DNA of 64,000 bases from the NCBI GenBank assembly GCA_025331565.1, contig JAFREQ010000027.1, positions 620,001 to 684,000 of the forward strand, given 5' to 3'. Of the stretch, positions 1 to 13,330 are shown in pieces. Source of the stretch: Holacanthus passer. Lineage: Eukaryota; Chordata; Actinopteri; Pomacanthidae. The notes under the pieces were generated by a model. That model did no database searches, was not told the origin of the DNA, and saw only the letters and a program-made list of their open reading frames with translations. Within the stretch, counting starts at the first letter, position 1. Each line of letters opens with the position of its first letter. The position numbers and the translations under genes were made by a program.

Positions 1-3000
1 TTGTTTGTATTTTCGGGGCATTTTAAGCCAAAGAAACAAGTGAGCGAGATGCACCAAAGTTCCTCAGTCAGACTCAAACTGTGGATGCTGCTGTTCTCAG
101 TCGGCATCTGAACCCTTAAACCACAGGAGACGCTCGCGTTTGTATTTTGGTGAGAGCTAAGATCCATCAGGTAGTCTGGCAGTTTTGCTCTTTCCCGCAG
201 CTTCCTCTCCTCTTTGTCGCTGCATATCCATGAAATGGGTCGTACAGAGTCACAAAGAGCATCCATTTTTCATCCGACCTGAAACATTTATAACTCAGCT
301 ATACAATTCCACTGATGAACAAGTCGCGGCTGAAGACTCAAAAGAAAAAAGTTCACCCTGTGATTAGATTTTTTTTTGGCCAAACTGTCCTCCAGACTTA
401 AGCTAAAGATTTATAGCTTGCGCGGACGCTTCTTGTACGTGTGTCTTTTTGTATCCATCACTGTCTCTCCATTGATTTTGGAGGCGATCCAGATCCAGAG
501 CCTCTGAAATTTGCCTCGCGTTCAATCTTAAAAAGACCTAAAGGCTGCGGTGCAAGGCCCATTGGAAGAACATCGAGGCGAGTGTCTTGATAGGCTGAAT
601 CTTAATTATTAAATACTACAGGAATCATACGATACACGTCTACCAGCAGGGGATGTGGGCTTCTCTTAGTCTGATGCTGCTGGTGTTCAGATACAGTAAG
701 CAAATAAAAATGGATGGATGGATTTATAAAACACTTTGTCATGAAAATGTAACCGACTTTCACATTTCTACCTTACACCTAAAACAGTACCTTCTGGCTT
801 TTATTGCATCAGTGTTACGTGCATTATCAATATGGACTTCAACACATCCTTGCTCAGTGTGGAGATACAGTAATGGTTATGAAAAACATCTACAATCATC
901 AGTACACTTTATGGACCATGCACCGATGTTGACTGCTTTCCTTCTGATTGAGCCACAAACACTCAAAAGTCTGCTTTCGTTGAACTCCTCGCTCACACAC
1001 ACTCATCAAAAATCAAGCTTCCTGTCTATAATTTAAAGTATCCATGGGTGTCTGAGAGCCACTTACATTTTCACTTGCAGTAGGGATTCTTTCAAACATC
1101 ATCAAGGTTTGATGATGAGCTCCACAGACGCCATCAACTCAAGCCAAAACACCGTCTGACGTAAAGCCATGCAATAGTGATGCAGAGCGGAATTTCCTTT
1201 GATTTTAACAGGAAATAATTGCTGAGATCTGAACTTGGGATGGGCGCTGGCCAGTCATGACTGGATGTATTATATTGCCATCGGTGTTCCTGCGGAGCGC
1301 TGCCTTCATTAATCACAGCTTCTCCTCAAATCAGCTGTTTCTCATCACGGGGGTTATTTTAAATGAGATGTACAAAGGTTACGCTTGGTAATTAGAGAGT
1401 TACTGTACCAGATATGTCTGCTAATGTCTTTCATTTATAAAAACATGGAAATCAAAAGGATGAAAACGGACATGTAGTATCGTGCATGATCCACAGCCTG
1501 CGCTCATACGTGTTCACGGTAATCAACACAAACAGCTCTGCACCAGTTCAGCTCTATGTGCATTTATGTGTCAACACATTCCTTTAGTTAATGACTGACT
1601 TTTTTTCCCCTTCTCAGGAGAAAGAGGCAAATATAGCAGTAGCACATTTTATTTCAAACAGCCTACAGCTAAATACACATTAGCAGCATTACAGACTCCA
1701 CCATGATGGGATAGGTTAATGGGACAGGGCCTGTGGGAATAGCTCACACAGTCGATGCCCATATCCTCGGCAGCGCACACATAAGCAAGCTAAAAAGATT
1801 CCTCTTTGAATCTATAGGGTATTTTGGTAACACTTTAGTTGTCAGTGGTGTTATTAGAGCCGGATTACAGCAGGATAACAACAGCATGGCTCTTCCTATT
1901 CTCTTGAGGACTTTCTTGTGCCTGCAGTGCTGGAGCGTAGTCAGAAGTGAGATCACCTTGTTACCACTGTAATTAAAGACAAAACAGTTCTGTTCAAGCA
2001 ATCCTCTCTCTGAGACCCGCCGCTGTGATGACAGACAGAGTCTCTTCTCTCTGCGCAAGTCTGGTTTGAAAAAGTGACAAGTCGGCTGGTCTAGATAATT
2101 AGACATTATGGCCAATTATTGGTAGGTGTTGCAGAATCGCAGGCCTGTTCGTGTGTGTGCAGGCACAAAATCACACCTGCAGATGTATTAAAACTTTAGG
2201 GAAACTTCTCTCATCTCTTTGTTAGAGAAGTGTTTCTAAAAATAAATGAAATGACGTCAGTATTGAACTGATGGTGCACCAGTGTGGGTGAAAGCAAATG
2301 TTGAAATTTCACCCCCCCAAATACAACATATGGAAAACCCAGCAGTTTTTTGGTTTTATTTTACAGTTTTTTTTTACTTTGATGTAAAGATATTATTCTA
2401 TAGAAGAACACTGCCACAAGTTATAGCAAGTTTACAGCAGAATATCCACATTACATTGATTGCAAAGAGGATGCATGTTGAGTTAACACCAAACAATGAC
2501 ATGAGAAGTTTTGCTGAATATTGACTCACATAAATATGTTTAAGCAACTGGTGTTATCAAATGTGTTGCATCAGCCTGCACCTGTGTTTTATTCTGATTC
2601 TGTACCATGAGATATGCATAATACGAGTAAGGAGCATTAAAAAGAAAAAATAATCAACTGTCTGTTAGTCTTTGTGTGATGCATTCGTGTGCTGGTGTGA
2701 AGCTCTGGAAATGCAGAATTGAATGTGGAACAGCACATTTGTAAGGAATGTCAGAAACTCAAACTCTAAAAACAATAATAAAAAGAAAACATTGTCAAAA
2801 AATGTGAATTCATTAAACGCGAAATGTCTCCTCAGCGGAACAAGAGAACAGCACATCTGGACTTCTCTCTAGAGCCAGAAGTAAAAGCATAGATGGACAG
2901 GTGGATTTATAAAGCACCTTATTCCCTCACAAAAATGCTTTCTATCATCGACTATCATCAGTAGTACTTGTTCTTACCGTCCAATTTCTTCTTTGAATTC

Positions 3001-3176
3001 ACACATCTCATCCCATTTTCCATCAAGACCAATAATCCCGGCCTTTTTTCTATGTCCATTTGTGGGGTTTGTGCATAAAATCCTTCATCATATTGCAAAA
3101 TGCCCAGACCGCACATTCACCCAGGCCATTTCTTATCATACGTTTCAGGGAAAATATATGCAATAATCCCAGAGAC
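1..3176. other. Unique AT-rich non-coding stretch, no gene recognised
   Basis: No open frame here shows a recognisable domain, codon bias or splice-flanked structure. The longest frames are 127 codons on the plus strand (653-1036) and 123 codons on the minus strand (1744-2115), and both read as random peptide. At 707-725 there is a short (ATGG)n run after an A-rich segment, the kind of end left by old L2-type LINE insertions in fish. A related phrase, 'ggatttataaa', occurs at about 722 and 2892, so both may be very old copies of one dispersed repeat. Nothing else was seen. Confidence 0.5.
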
Positions 3177-3194
3177 AAAAAAAAAAAAAAAAAA
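3177..3194 (+). repeat. Poly(A) tract
   Basis: An uninterrupted run of 18 A residues. No recognisable retroelement precedes it, so it may be a simple homopolymer or the last trace of an old retroposed insert. Confidence 0.8.
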
Positions 3195-6100
3195 GATCCA
3201 CTGCCATCCACAGCTCAGTTAAGTCGCTGAAAGGACTTGGACCACTCAAAAGAAAAGTAGGAAAACTCACTACCTTCCAACAGCAGACCTAAAGTAATTC
3301 CCTGTAGTCATTACAGCTGCCTGCATTCATCACGGCAGAGTCTTTAGTGAGAAAGGGCAAGATGAAAAGTAAGAGTCTGAGGAAGAGATGTCATTGGGGG
3401 CAATCAAATTCAACTGGATGAAAAGGGAAGACAGTCATATAAGTTCGGCACAACTGCTTTTGTCTTTTTATGCTGATTCATTATTTCATCGTCCAATTTT
3501 TGTTTCACAATTATTAGAACAGACAATGAAATAGTTTGATAGAATAAACTCGGTACACAAAAACCAATGCAGTGTAAAGGCAGTGTTTTATTCATTTATT
3601 GAAATGGAAAAATCAAAATCGGTGGATTTGGGGCGAAACAGATGCAAACTTTTCACACTGACTTCAATTTTGTTGAACTTTGAGAACCAAATGTGTGCTG
3701 TTGAAAATCCATCTTGAGAGCGCTGACCTTATTGCACCGTCCATGTTTATTTCATCTCCTCTCTGTTCAACAAAAGAGGGATGGTTTGCAGTTATGAGAC
3801 AAGAGTCGATGGCACAAAAACACCTTTATAAATTGTGTGAGTTGTCTCATTATGGACTGAGCAAATATGTTTGCTTTCTCTCGGTTAGCAATCTTTCCCC
3901 CCCCTTTTCAGGATGATGCACAATCCTGAGAACAAAATGCCAAGGCAGGAGTAAACGGTGCAGTGCAGAGAAAATAAGGAAGCTTTTGTGACTGACTAGC
4001 TCTGTAGCCAGATGGCGAGTGTGTTAGTGGTTCAGTTTCCATCTGCAGTAGTTTTTCAACTATTCCTGCAAGTAGTCTCTATGTCAACAAGGTTCAAGAG
4101 CCACATATTTCTTGGAGATGCACAAATGTATTCAATGTGTATTTCAATGTGCCAGTTTTTCCTGTGACCAGGCCTTAATGTAACTATTGACTTATACTGA
4201 GAGACGTATATATTGCTCCTCGCTGTATTTCTGCTCTTAAATGTCAGACCAAGAAGTTTCTCCTGTTTTCTAAAAGTATAGAATTTCTAGTGCTCACGCA
4301 GTCCCAATATCTGCCAGCTAAGAGGAAGCCGAGGCAGAAATTCTGGACTCGAGCTGCCTCGGACCACTCGCTGTGTTCCTCGATTCAGAACAAATCTATA
4401 CATACGTACTGTTGTCAGCTCATTATAGATCCGGCTGTGCAACTTGTTTGGCAATGCACAGTGTAACAGTATCGCAGCGTTCAGTCTGACGGAGCCTCCT
4501 GTTGTGAAAATTATATTGAAATGAGATATTCTCTGCAAAACAGCACGGGTTTACAGCAGTGCGTGTAAATATTAACTCGACACTTTATTAGGGATGTGTT
4601 TAAATGTCCCACAGTGAGATGTTGCAGGGCAAAGACTGGACCGCCTGTGACGCCACTGTACACCTGGTGGACAATCTCTCTCTGTGTAGCTAAATAAATC
4701 TAATTAAATAGCAGTTTTTCCCTTCATGAATGTATGACTTAGGTTGAAATTGGGTCCCTCATTGACTCAGGGAGAGCTCCAGGAGCAGTCGAAAACAAAC
4801 TGAAAATATCTTGGCTATTTTATTTTATTTATTTTTATACACAACTTTACAATATGCGTCTCATCTATACTGAGTTATGCTGCATTGATGTTCAGTTTAA
4901 AAGGATCTAAACTTGCAGACGCTCTTCAGAATAAAAGGCTGAGTACAAGGGTCATGTGAAATGATCCAGTCTAATCAAAGTAATATAGGGAAGAATAAAT
5001 GTGTTGGAGTAAATCACACTGAGAAGGAGGTGGATATTTTGCATATTTACAGGAATAATTTGTGTTATTACGTTAAAAAAGTTTAAAAAAAAAGTAAGCT
5101 TTAAAGCCAAAATGAAGGACGTACAATATGTGCACATCAAACAACAATCTGACAGTGGAGAGCTGATATTCTTCATCTGGCCATTGATGTCGGTTGATTC
5201 AAACATATTCAGAAGGAGCTGTGTGATTTGGGCGAAGTGGAAAATGACTCATTTTCTTTTGTACTCGTCAAATTATGATAATTTAGGTAATTTAGACAAA
5301 ACCCTGAATTATTCTGCTGTACAGAGGAGCAAAAATGGAAATGACTGTCTAATGTTTGCTTTTTTTTAAAAAACAAAAAAACTTTATCTCAAAAGCCTTT
5401 CAATTAGACGTATTCTGATTTCTCTGGTACTGTTTGTTTTAGTCAGTGATTTATGTATTTATTTGTTTTTATGAATTTGTTGTACTATGCTAAAGTTACT
5501 TCTCTATTCTTGGACTATCTGTGTTTGGAAATGGTCTGTGAGCGCACGCAGGCTGGACATGACAGAATAAAAATTCAATTAACTACTTCATTTATCAATT
5601 CTTTTATTTGCAATTTGTTGCATTTTTACCTTCTGCCTTGTGTGAGAGTTTCAAGCATCCACTGTAGTTGACTATTTGTGACTGTGAGTATTTGACTTTT
5701 GACTCTAACTCGTCCGTCTGTCGGTGCGATTGACTGTAAACACAGCACAGTGTACAGCAATGTGCAGGCGGATGTTAAAGCTCAACTAGGGCAAAATGAA
5801 ACTCCAACGAAGAGCAACTTTGGCAAAAAAACAGACTTTATGCTTTTTGTGATGCATTATGTAAGCTCTATATATCTGAGTCTGGCAGCAGCAGAAGCTT
5901 CTTTTGACTGCACGACCCTGATAACACAGCAGGTAGTAATGTGAAGGAGAGGAGCAACCTCGATGACTAAGACAAATCTCCAGCATTTTAAGTTCACATT
6001 TATTTGTTATTCTAACGATAAAAGTGTGCGGCTGAAATGAAATATGGCTTCTTGAGGACAAAACTGACAAACAGACAAAACAAAAGCATTAAGACGAAAT

Positions 6101-9029
6101 GCATATCGATAAAACATATATGCATGTACATGTGAACATGCTTCTACACACATGTGCAAAGCCTACACATGTACTGCAATGCGTTTTCTTACTGTGCAAT
6201 TATCGTTCCCTTATTCAGTGCGTGCACAGATGTATTTCAAGCCTCTTAAAGTGTGACAGCTAATATGTTATCACAGGCGCTGCTAAGACATTGTTAGAAA
6301 AGGAGGCGGCTCACTGGTCTGTACTCCAACACGCCCCCGTATGATACTGAATGTCACCGCTCACATCTTCAACACCATAAACATTGATGAGGCTGCGTTA
6401 AAAATCATTTCACAGTTTGCAGTTTCCATCAAACCCTCTCTGCAATTTGCCCCCAGTCATGTACATCTCCATCCAGATAATGTGTTAATCTTCTCTACAG
6501 TGAGGACCGAGTCACTGGAGATCACTTGTCTATTTCATGGGTAGTTTCCCACAGAAACTGAAAGGGAAGCACAGTCACTTAATTATTCTGAACACTTCGA
6601 GTTAGACATCACATGACTCTGTACATGTATTAGAACATACTGTCAAATCGATAATTTTCCTGGGTTTGTTAGAGATACAAAGTGATTCGACATGAGCATA
6701 ATAAGTGCTAATAAAATAAAACTATTCATACAGATAAAGCATTTGTTAAAAAAAAAAAATCACTTGCGTCTGGATTTGGCTGAAAATAAGAAGTGGGGAT
6801 ATGAGATATAAACTATGCCTGTTTTGTCTTTGCAAAGCTTAGGTCTTAGCACAGGAGGGAGGAACCTTTTTCCTATCAAGGGCCATTTCAATTTTTATAA
6901 CATCCCTTGAGGGCTTAACTAAATTACTGAACACATGTTTCACACTAACTTCTCATGCGATGGCTGGAACGGCTTCTCTTTGGCGTCTGATGTCAGATGG
7001 CCGTGATGATGATGCTGTTTAAAGTTTGGGTCAGTCAGTCTTGAGCAGTATTGAGTCTTTGCAGGAGTCAGTTTTAAAAAGAGAGAGGGACCAAACAGAG
7101 ATGCAAACTTCAGTGCATGTCTCCTCAGAATAGGAAAGTCCTCAAACAGTTAATAGAACTTGAAGAGGCTTCTGTACCTGACTTTGAGTTTGTCACTGCT
7201 TTACAGCGCAGTGATGTTGTGGTATAGGTTGTCAGGCACACCAGCTGGTTCCACATTAAACAGCAAATATGTTCAGCTCCTTTGTTGACTTTTCCTCTCC
7301 TGAAACCTCTCACTAAATGCTAAATACCGCAGTGTTACCTCTTCCTTCTTGTATTTGCCACAGCTTTAATTTCGCTTCCAATGATTTCATTTTTGAAAGC
7401 GAGGAACTGAGCAGCTGGTTGGGACATTGAAGCTTGACGTTAATCTCTGAGAGGCCCAATCACACAACCATTTGCCATCACTGAGTTCCACAGCGGGTTT
7501 TGCCTTCATCTCCACGTATTTTTTGAGACAAACCTAGACCTAAACTTATTAGCTCACTCGCCACAAAACTTGCCAGCATAACACTGCATTAACTGGAAGA
7601 GTTGCAAGCACATTTGTCCTTGCAACTCATCCAGTTTAGCATAATGAACATTGACCATGTCCCTACAAACTATGGCTTACCTTTTTATATCAACACCAAA
7701 AAAATTGTTTGTCCATTTACTGGAAAAAAAAATTCTGCATCTACTTTTCTTGACTGTAGCCATGATGCATGTCATTGATGACCGCCACAAGTCTCTTGCG
7801 TCGACCATGACCTGGGACAGACATACAGCCAAAAGGGACCACGTGCAAGGACATGTTAGTTTACTATTTTGTTATTTTCTTTTATCCCACAAAAAAAGTA
7901 ATTGCTTTCTAAAGATTTTTTAGGAAATTTTAGGAAACGCAAACGATGACTACACCAAGTACAGGGATTTATATTCAGCAAAAAAAATATATAGCCAGAT
8001 TTCACAAAGTGGTGCATACACTTTTGTTCAATTACAGCAACTGACTACTTCTTGTCACTTGAGGCACACAAAACTTTAACAACAAAAACTTAATTATGAA
8101 AGAGAATGTGGAACATCTTTCAATAAAACAAAAGCTGATTACATAACCTCACTGTTAGAGTCACCAGTTTCCTTTGGTTAAGTCTGGCCAACTTGGCTTA
8201 ATGACATTTTGTATTGTGCAGCACACAGGTGCAACAATAGTTGGTCAGGTATTTAGAAATTTGAGCTGGCAAAAAGTACATAAACCATTTGATGTCATTT
8301 ATTTATTTTTATATATATTTGTAAGATACAGGACAACACCAAATGTGGACCTAAGAGATATGGGATATGAGGAAGGGTTGAACAGAGAGACAGGTGTGAA
8401 TGAGGTTGCAAAGCATAAAAAGAAGAGTAGTCAGTTTGTAAGCAGCGGGGACTGCATGTCTCCAGGCTTGTGTATTCTCCACTTTGGGGATTTGGCTGGG
8501 AAGTGGAGCGAAAAAGACAATAATGAAGAAAAGCAATGAGGAATGTTACGGATACTCTTCTGAAATTTTAACAAACTGATGATCCCGCATCTGTCTGCAG
8601 TCACAGAGAGACACAATGCACTAAGAAAAGTGGAGTCAGATTAAATTAAATCTGATTTATGTCACTGTAGTGTGGTCGTCTTACATTGAGCCCCTTTATT
8701 TCACTTTATTTTCTCATTCATGCCCGCTCGCAGTTTCATTGCAGAGGAGAGTGACATTATGATATAACCCCACAAAGTCTTTCTGTCTTTCCTGCTCTGT
8801 GTTTGTCTCCCCTGGGATGTTATTGTGGGATCATATTGTCACACTGCTGTGTTCATCCCCGGGTGCTTTAGTTTCAGAGTGACAGCTCAATGCCTTGTTC
8901 TTCAAACCGCAGAACTGTGAATTGTAAACAGCGACTTTGGAGGTTCACAAAAGCCTCCAGCTGAATGGTGTGTGTTTTACACAGCTGTTTGCTTTGTGTC
9001 TTTATCTGTGATAAATATTATAAACACAA
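3195..9029. other. Unique non-coding stretch, no gene recognised
   Basis: Nearly 6 kb with no microsatellite longer than a few units and no recognisable mobile element. Open frames are short (at most 121 codons, 8174-8539) and overlap frames on the opposite strand. A minus-strand frame at 4287-4538 contains an acceptor-like and a donor-like site around an 89-nt block, but the peptide is unfamiliar and I did not call it. Nothing else was seen. Confidence 0.5.
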
Positions 9030-9130
9030 GGTCCACTTAGCCATTCCAAGAGCTTTCAACCATATATGGAGGCCTTCTTCAGCAAATGGATCTGGCTCAG
9101 GTGTCATCACGTGACCTGAGGGCAGGATCT
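9030..9130 (-). mobile_element. Retroelement 3'-end fragment with hammerhead-like core (copy A)
   Basis: Read on the minus strand, this piece contains CTGAAGA (9076-9082), an imperfect hairpin holding the palindrome CCATATATGG, then GAAA (9054-9057), then GC-loop-GC followed by TA. The same order of elements recurs at 28.8 kb in the same orientation, so this is a dispersed family. CTGAAGA...GAAA matches the hammerhead ribozyme consensus CUGANGA...GAAA, and Penelope-like retroelements are known to carry hammerheads, which makes that class the leading guess. The fragment is short and has no coding part, and the family name is not established. Confidence 0.45.
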
Positions 9131-10178
9131 GGTCATGTGATAAGAGTTGGTCATATATTGGTGTCAGATCAGCTTGTACACCCTAAGGACTGAACCCTTT
9201 CCCCCACAAGGAAAACAGGGATGGTGTATTACATCATAAGGAGCCGGAGTGAAGAGACTGAAGCACATCAGCTGTGTGTTGACACCAGAGACCCATCGCA
9301 GCGTCGACTGGGAAGGGGTCAAGGGAATCAATTAGGAGTTGCCGGACGTCAGGAGAAAGATCAAGGTGGCTGTTCACATCTGACAGCAGAGGTCATCTTT
9401 GAACAGAGAGAGGGGTTATGATCTCCCCCCATATACAACCACTTCTTATTATGTGACAGAGGTCCCATTGTCAGATATGTGAACCCGAGGTCGGGTATGA
9501 ATCTTGTGCTTCAGTCAAATGCAACTAGACTCGATTTAATTCTCGAAGATGTTTCTCCTCTCATCTGCTGTTGATCTCTGCAGAGTTTAAATATCCAACT
9601 GCCTTTGACTTAGCTGTTTTAGATATACATTAACTGGTGTGTTGCTTTTTTTGTCTGTGACTGTTGGAAGGACCTGGAAGGGGGACTCCTGTTTCTGGTC
9701 AATGTCAATCACTTTATATGCCCTTGCAACCCATCTTTCAACGCTGACTTCCTGCGGTTCCTACAGTCAGTCATCAATCTGACACGTATGTGATCGAACA
9801 AATGCGCTTCTATTTTAGTCAATACAGCTGTCCACACTGACCACTTAATGGCTGAAGATTGATTCGCAGTTAAAGGGAAGGTGCATCAATTTACACATCA
9901 AAGTCTGTTTACAGGGAATTTTAAAAAAAATGGATAAAGCCTTTTGTGGTTCCCGAGGGAGATGAGCAAAGTCTGACAAACTGTCTCACTTCAGTCAGTG
10001 TTGATTTGGGCTGAAGACTAAAAACTTTGAAAATGAAAAATCTGGGGTTGTGGCGTCAGAAAGAAGTTACCGGACCTCGCTCTTCATCCTCATCCTCACT
10101 CCTGCTTGACACAAGTGGCTTGAGGTTACATTAGCTGCCAGTAGCATAACACACTTGACTATGACTCTTCCCTTTTTG
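9131..10178. other. Non-coding stretch, possibly rest of the neighbouring insertion
   Basis: A 66-codon plus-strand frame (9221-9421) is rich in charged residues but has no known motif. The first few hundred bases may belong to the same dispersed repeat as the preceding fragment, because CACGTGACC-type and CATGTGA-type words cluster there. No RNA gene or microsatellite was seen. Confidence 0.4.
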
Positions 10179-10298
10179 TGCAACCCCAATTCCAAAAAAG
10201 TTGAAAACACAATTTCATGGTTAATTGAAAAATGCAAAGACAACACATCAAATGTTATCAACAATTATTTACCCAACTTTTTTGGAACTGGGGTTGCA
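10179..10298. mobile_element. Foldback Tc1-like MITE (internally deleted)
   Basis: A compact element of about 120 bp with near-perfect terminal inverted repeats. The left end, 10181-10203, reads CAACCCCAATTCCAAAAAAG followed by TTG. The right end, 10274-10296, is its reverse complement with a single mismatch. The palindrome extends two bases further outwards on each side (TG...CA). The terminus CAACCCCAATTCCAAAAAAG is one I recognise as the end of an abundant teleost Tc1/mariner family. The interior still contains a piece of the subterminal sequence (AATTGAAAA...CAAAGACAA) that is also seen in the longer copy at 58.45 kb. It has no coding capacity. A TA target duplication is not obvious at the junctions. 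Confidence 0.85.
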
Positions 10299-10587
10299 AG
10301 TCCATTTTTCTTCCAACTTACGTGAAAAAATCCCCACTAATTTTACATTGGGCTGTGGGTGGTGCCAAAACTCTGGTCGTGCACATTAGTATTGTGGCTG
10401 AATGCATGCGATGTGGACATTGACAGAGGACTGCTCCTTCTGCACTGCTGCATCAGGAGCTATCGGTCATGATCGATGCATGCTACATGTCAGGAGCGCT
10501 GCAGGGTGAGGAGCAGTGATGTTACAGGTCAGGAGTGGTGAGGAACTGTGATGTTAGAGGTCACTGCAGAGTAACTCGAGTTAACTT

Positions 10588-10622
<35 letters not shown>

Positions 10623-12839
10623 CTCAGTTTTATCAACCCACATACAGCATATATCCCCTGGTGGTTGAATGCACAGTATTCACTTCATACTTACTGGATA
10701 TGTATACACTCATTACATATCTGAAAGACAACCAAGAACATGAGACAATTTCATGAGAATTCATGTCACATCAGTAACTGATACCACTTGTCATCCTTTG
10801 TTAAACATCAGCAGCAAAAGACCACACATCATCTCAAGAAGTATGTCCCCATCCAAGTCTATATATCAGCACAAGATTCAATGGAGCTTGAAGACTCCCT
10901 GCAATTAGACAGCACCCTCACTCTGCACCCTGAGTCTCAACCCTCTGGGATTTGCAAATCTTCCTCCAACCATTATGAAGTGTTGCGGCCTTTGTTTGTG
11001 AAAAAGTGCAACTACAGTGTTTGAATGCATTTAACTCACATACTGTATTTTTAGTTGTTGTAATCTTTAGTGGTAGTAAGAACGCTACACCTGACTTATG
11101 CAAATAACTTTTTTTCTTCTTGCTGTGTCAGTGGGGAAATCTCGCAGCATCCCCATGCAGCACAGCAAACCAAGGTGGAGACCATATGCAAGGAAAACAC
11201 AGAGGAAAGGACACAGACAAACTGTTTAACGTGCTATTCATGTGTCTGAGTTTATTAGTTGTTTATATTATGAGCTCATTGCAGTAGATAAGTGCATAGT
11301 AAAAGACACAACATGCATAAAATATGTATGTTTATATGTGTATAAGCGTACTGCACGTAAACATGTGTGTTTTAATTTGTCCTGTCTTGATGTGTTTTAA
11401 AGTGACCTTTGTCTGCACACACACAGGCAAAAAAGAAATTTCTGCCTTTTGCAAGCAAAAAGTTGACAAAGTTGTTGTTAGTTTGATTATGTATTAATGT
11501 ATTCATAAATGCACGGGTGCATAAAAATTGTAAACAAAGATTATTAATTCCACCAATTTTCAATGGATTTCCTAAGACAACACACTTAACATCGTGCTTC
11601 TGCTGCTGCTAGTCCACTGAGCAATTGTGCTATCAGTCACTGATAATCTCCTGTCAGTCTCCTTTTGTCCGATCTGGAACTCATAAAGATTACATTAGTC
11701 ATTAAGTCATTAAGATTACTTAGGCCCTCAATTACCACGGGATTACTGAAACCACCATGAATTGAAGTAATGGTCGAAAATGAATCTGAATTTGACGCAT
11801 TCCTTCTCTTTCCCTCTAAATATATCTGTAAACGTTAGGATGCGATCACTCTTGAAAAGTTTAAGCACATAATAAAAGAAGAATGCAAAGTAATAAACAG
11901 CCTCAAATCGCTCTATAACCAAAGTAACTTCAGCCAAACACAGTTGTTCACACTAATTAGTGAATTTTACTTTTTAAAAAAAAACATATTGATGTGGCTA
12001 CATGCCCATGTCAGTGTGCTATATAATTATTATAAATCAATGCATTAATTAACAACTAATTGCCAAAACTAGCAGATCTGTATCTTTGTATTTACACATT
12101 TAAATTGTCCAACAAGAAATTCCTGGAACTGTATGTGAATCACATGGCGATAAAGTATGTTGAATCTTGGTTGGCGTCTCTGCTCTACAGCTCTGGGTGG
12201 CAGCTACTTCTACATTTTAAAATAAACTGAGCAAATACGCGAATTATGATAAAAAAAAAACCCAAAAAACTTCACAGCAGGTGTTGTAATTTAATCAAGG
12301 CAAAGTTCTATTTTTATTCTATTGTGTTCAGCAGCTTCCTTATTTTCATTATGAAAAGGTCACTGATAATTAAGCATTGATAGCTTCACATAAATTTCCT
12401 GAATTTCTTTGATGTGGCACAATTTGCATAAAACTCTGACAAACAGAAATGTGTCCAGAACTCATTAAAGTCGGATAAACACTGTGCTAAAAGTAAAAAG
12501 GGTGATTGCATTCTTGACATGACTGCTGGATTCATTATGTATTATTCATTACAGTACTTTCTGATAGAAAGCATAATTATAATGCACCAATAATTATAGG
12601 TTATGAATCTGTAAACTTCAATTATGGGTGAATACTTTTATGAGAGTTGAATACTTTGTGTGTACTTTTGTCAGTGTTTGGACTGTTTTTTGTGTTAGAG
12701 AAATTCTGAGAAAATGATGAGTGATGGTTGCCTCATGTTTTCCCATGAAATGAACATTTATAAAGATACAGGATAGGACATAATAATTCCTCAAACCATC
12801 ATCAGAATGGGCTGAATTCAAACTGGACTTGAAGTTTTT
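10299..12839. other. Non-coding stretch with one microsatellite
   Basis: Apart from the (CA)n tract at 10590 there is only AT-rich unique sequence. The segment at 10450-10560 has loosely repeated 'aggagc/tcaggag' words, which look like decayed tandem duplication. At 12620-12660 the phrase 'gaatacttt' occurs twice, in a context like the ends of some Tc1 elements, but no partner inverted repeat was found. No gene was seen. Confidence 0.45.
10590..10619 (+). repeat. (CA)n microsatellite
   Basis: About 15 uninterrupted CA units. Likely length-polymorphic. Confidence 0.95.
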
Positions 12840-13330
12840 GTTCAGTCACAGTTCTGCCATATCACTTTCCTACCTGCCACAGTTCTGTCCTTTGTCAGTC
12901 CGTCTCTGTGCCTTAGTCTCTGTTTTATTTCTGTCAGTCTTGGTATAGTCAGTTATAGTTCTGTCAAGTCTTAGTTCAGTCTGTCATTGTTTTCACTGTT
13001 TGCCTGCCATAGTTCTACACAGTACCAGTATTTTTCCACTGACCCCGCCCCTGCCTCACCTCACCTGCCGACACTCCCACCTCATCTACTCACCTGCGTT
13101 CATCAGCAATCAGGACTCTATATAAGCCACCCCAGTACATTCACCCACTTCCAGACTGTCTTCCGATCTTTGATGTCCGACTCTCGAGCTATCCCCTTGG
13201 AATATTTCTCTGTTGCCATCCCTACCTGTTTGGTTTTCCTGAAATTCACCACAGACCACAGTTCTTCCTCCACGTGTACCGAGTTTTGTCTGTCTGTTTT
13301 CTGATCCTTTGAACGCTGAGTAAATGTGTC
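12840..13330 (+). mobile_element. Retroelement-like promoter segment with TATA box
   Basis: The first 170 bp is a loose tandem array of the word 'cagttctg(t/c)c' and close variants. It is followed by a pyrimidine-rich block of CACCTG-type words (13040-13100) and then a consensus-like TATA box, TATATAAG, at 13119-13126. The order of a C-rich CACCTG region, a TATATAAG and a T-rich transcribed leader is typical of dispersed fish elements whose consensus I remember, probably LTR or LTR-like promoter regions. No coding part is attached. The 105-codon plus and 91-codon minus frames here are incidental to low-complexity sequence. Confidence 0.45.

Noticed and set aside
4424..4521. 89-nt exon-like block on the minus strand with acceptor (tttcacaacag) and GTACGT donor-like site
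   Set aside because: Weak pyrimidine tract, unfamiliar peptide and no partner exon. Splice-like pairs of this quality are expected by chance in 64 kb.
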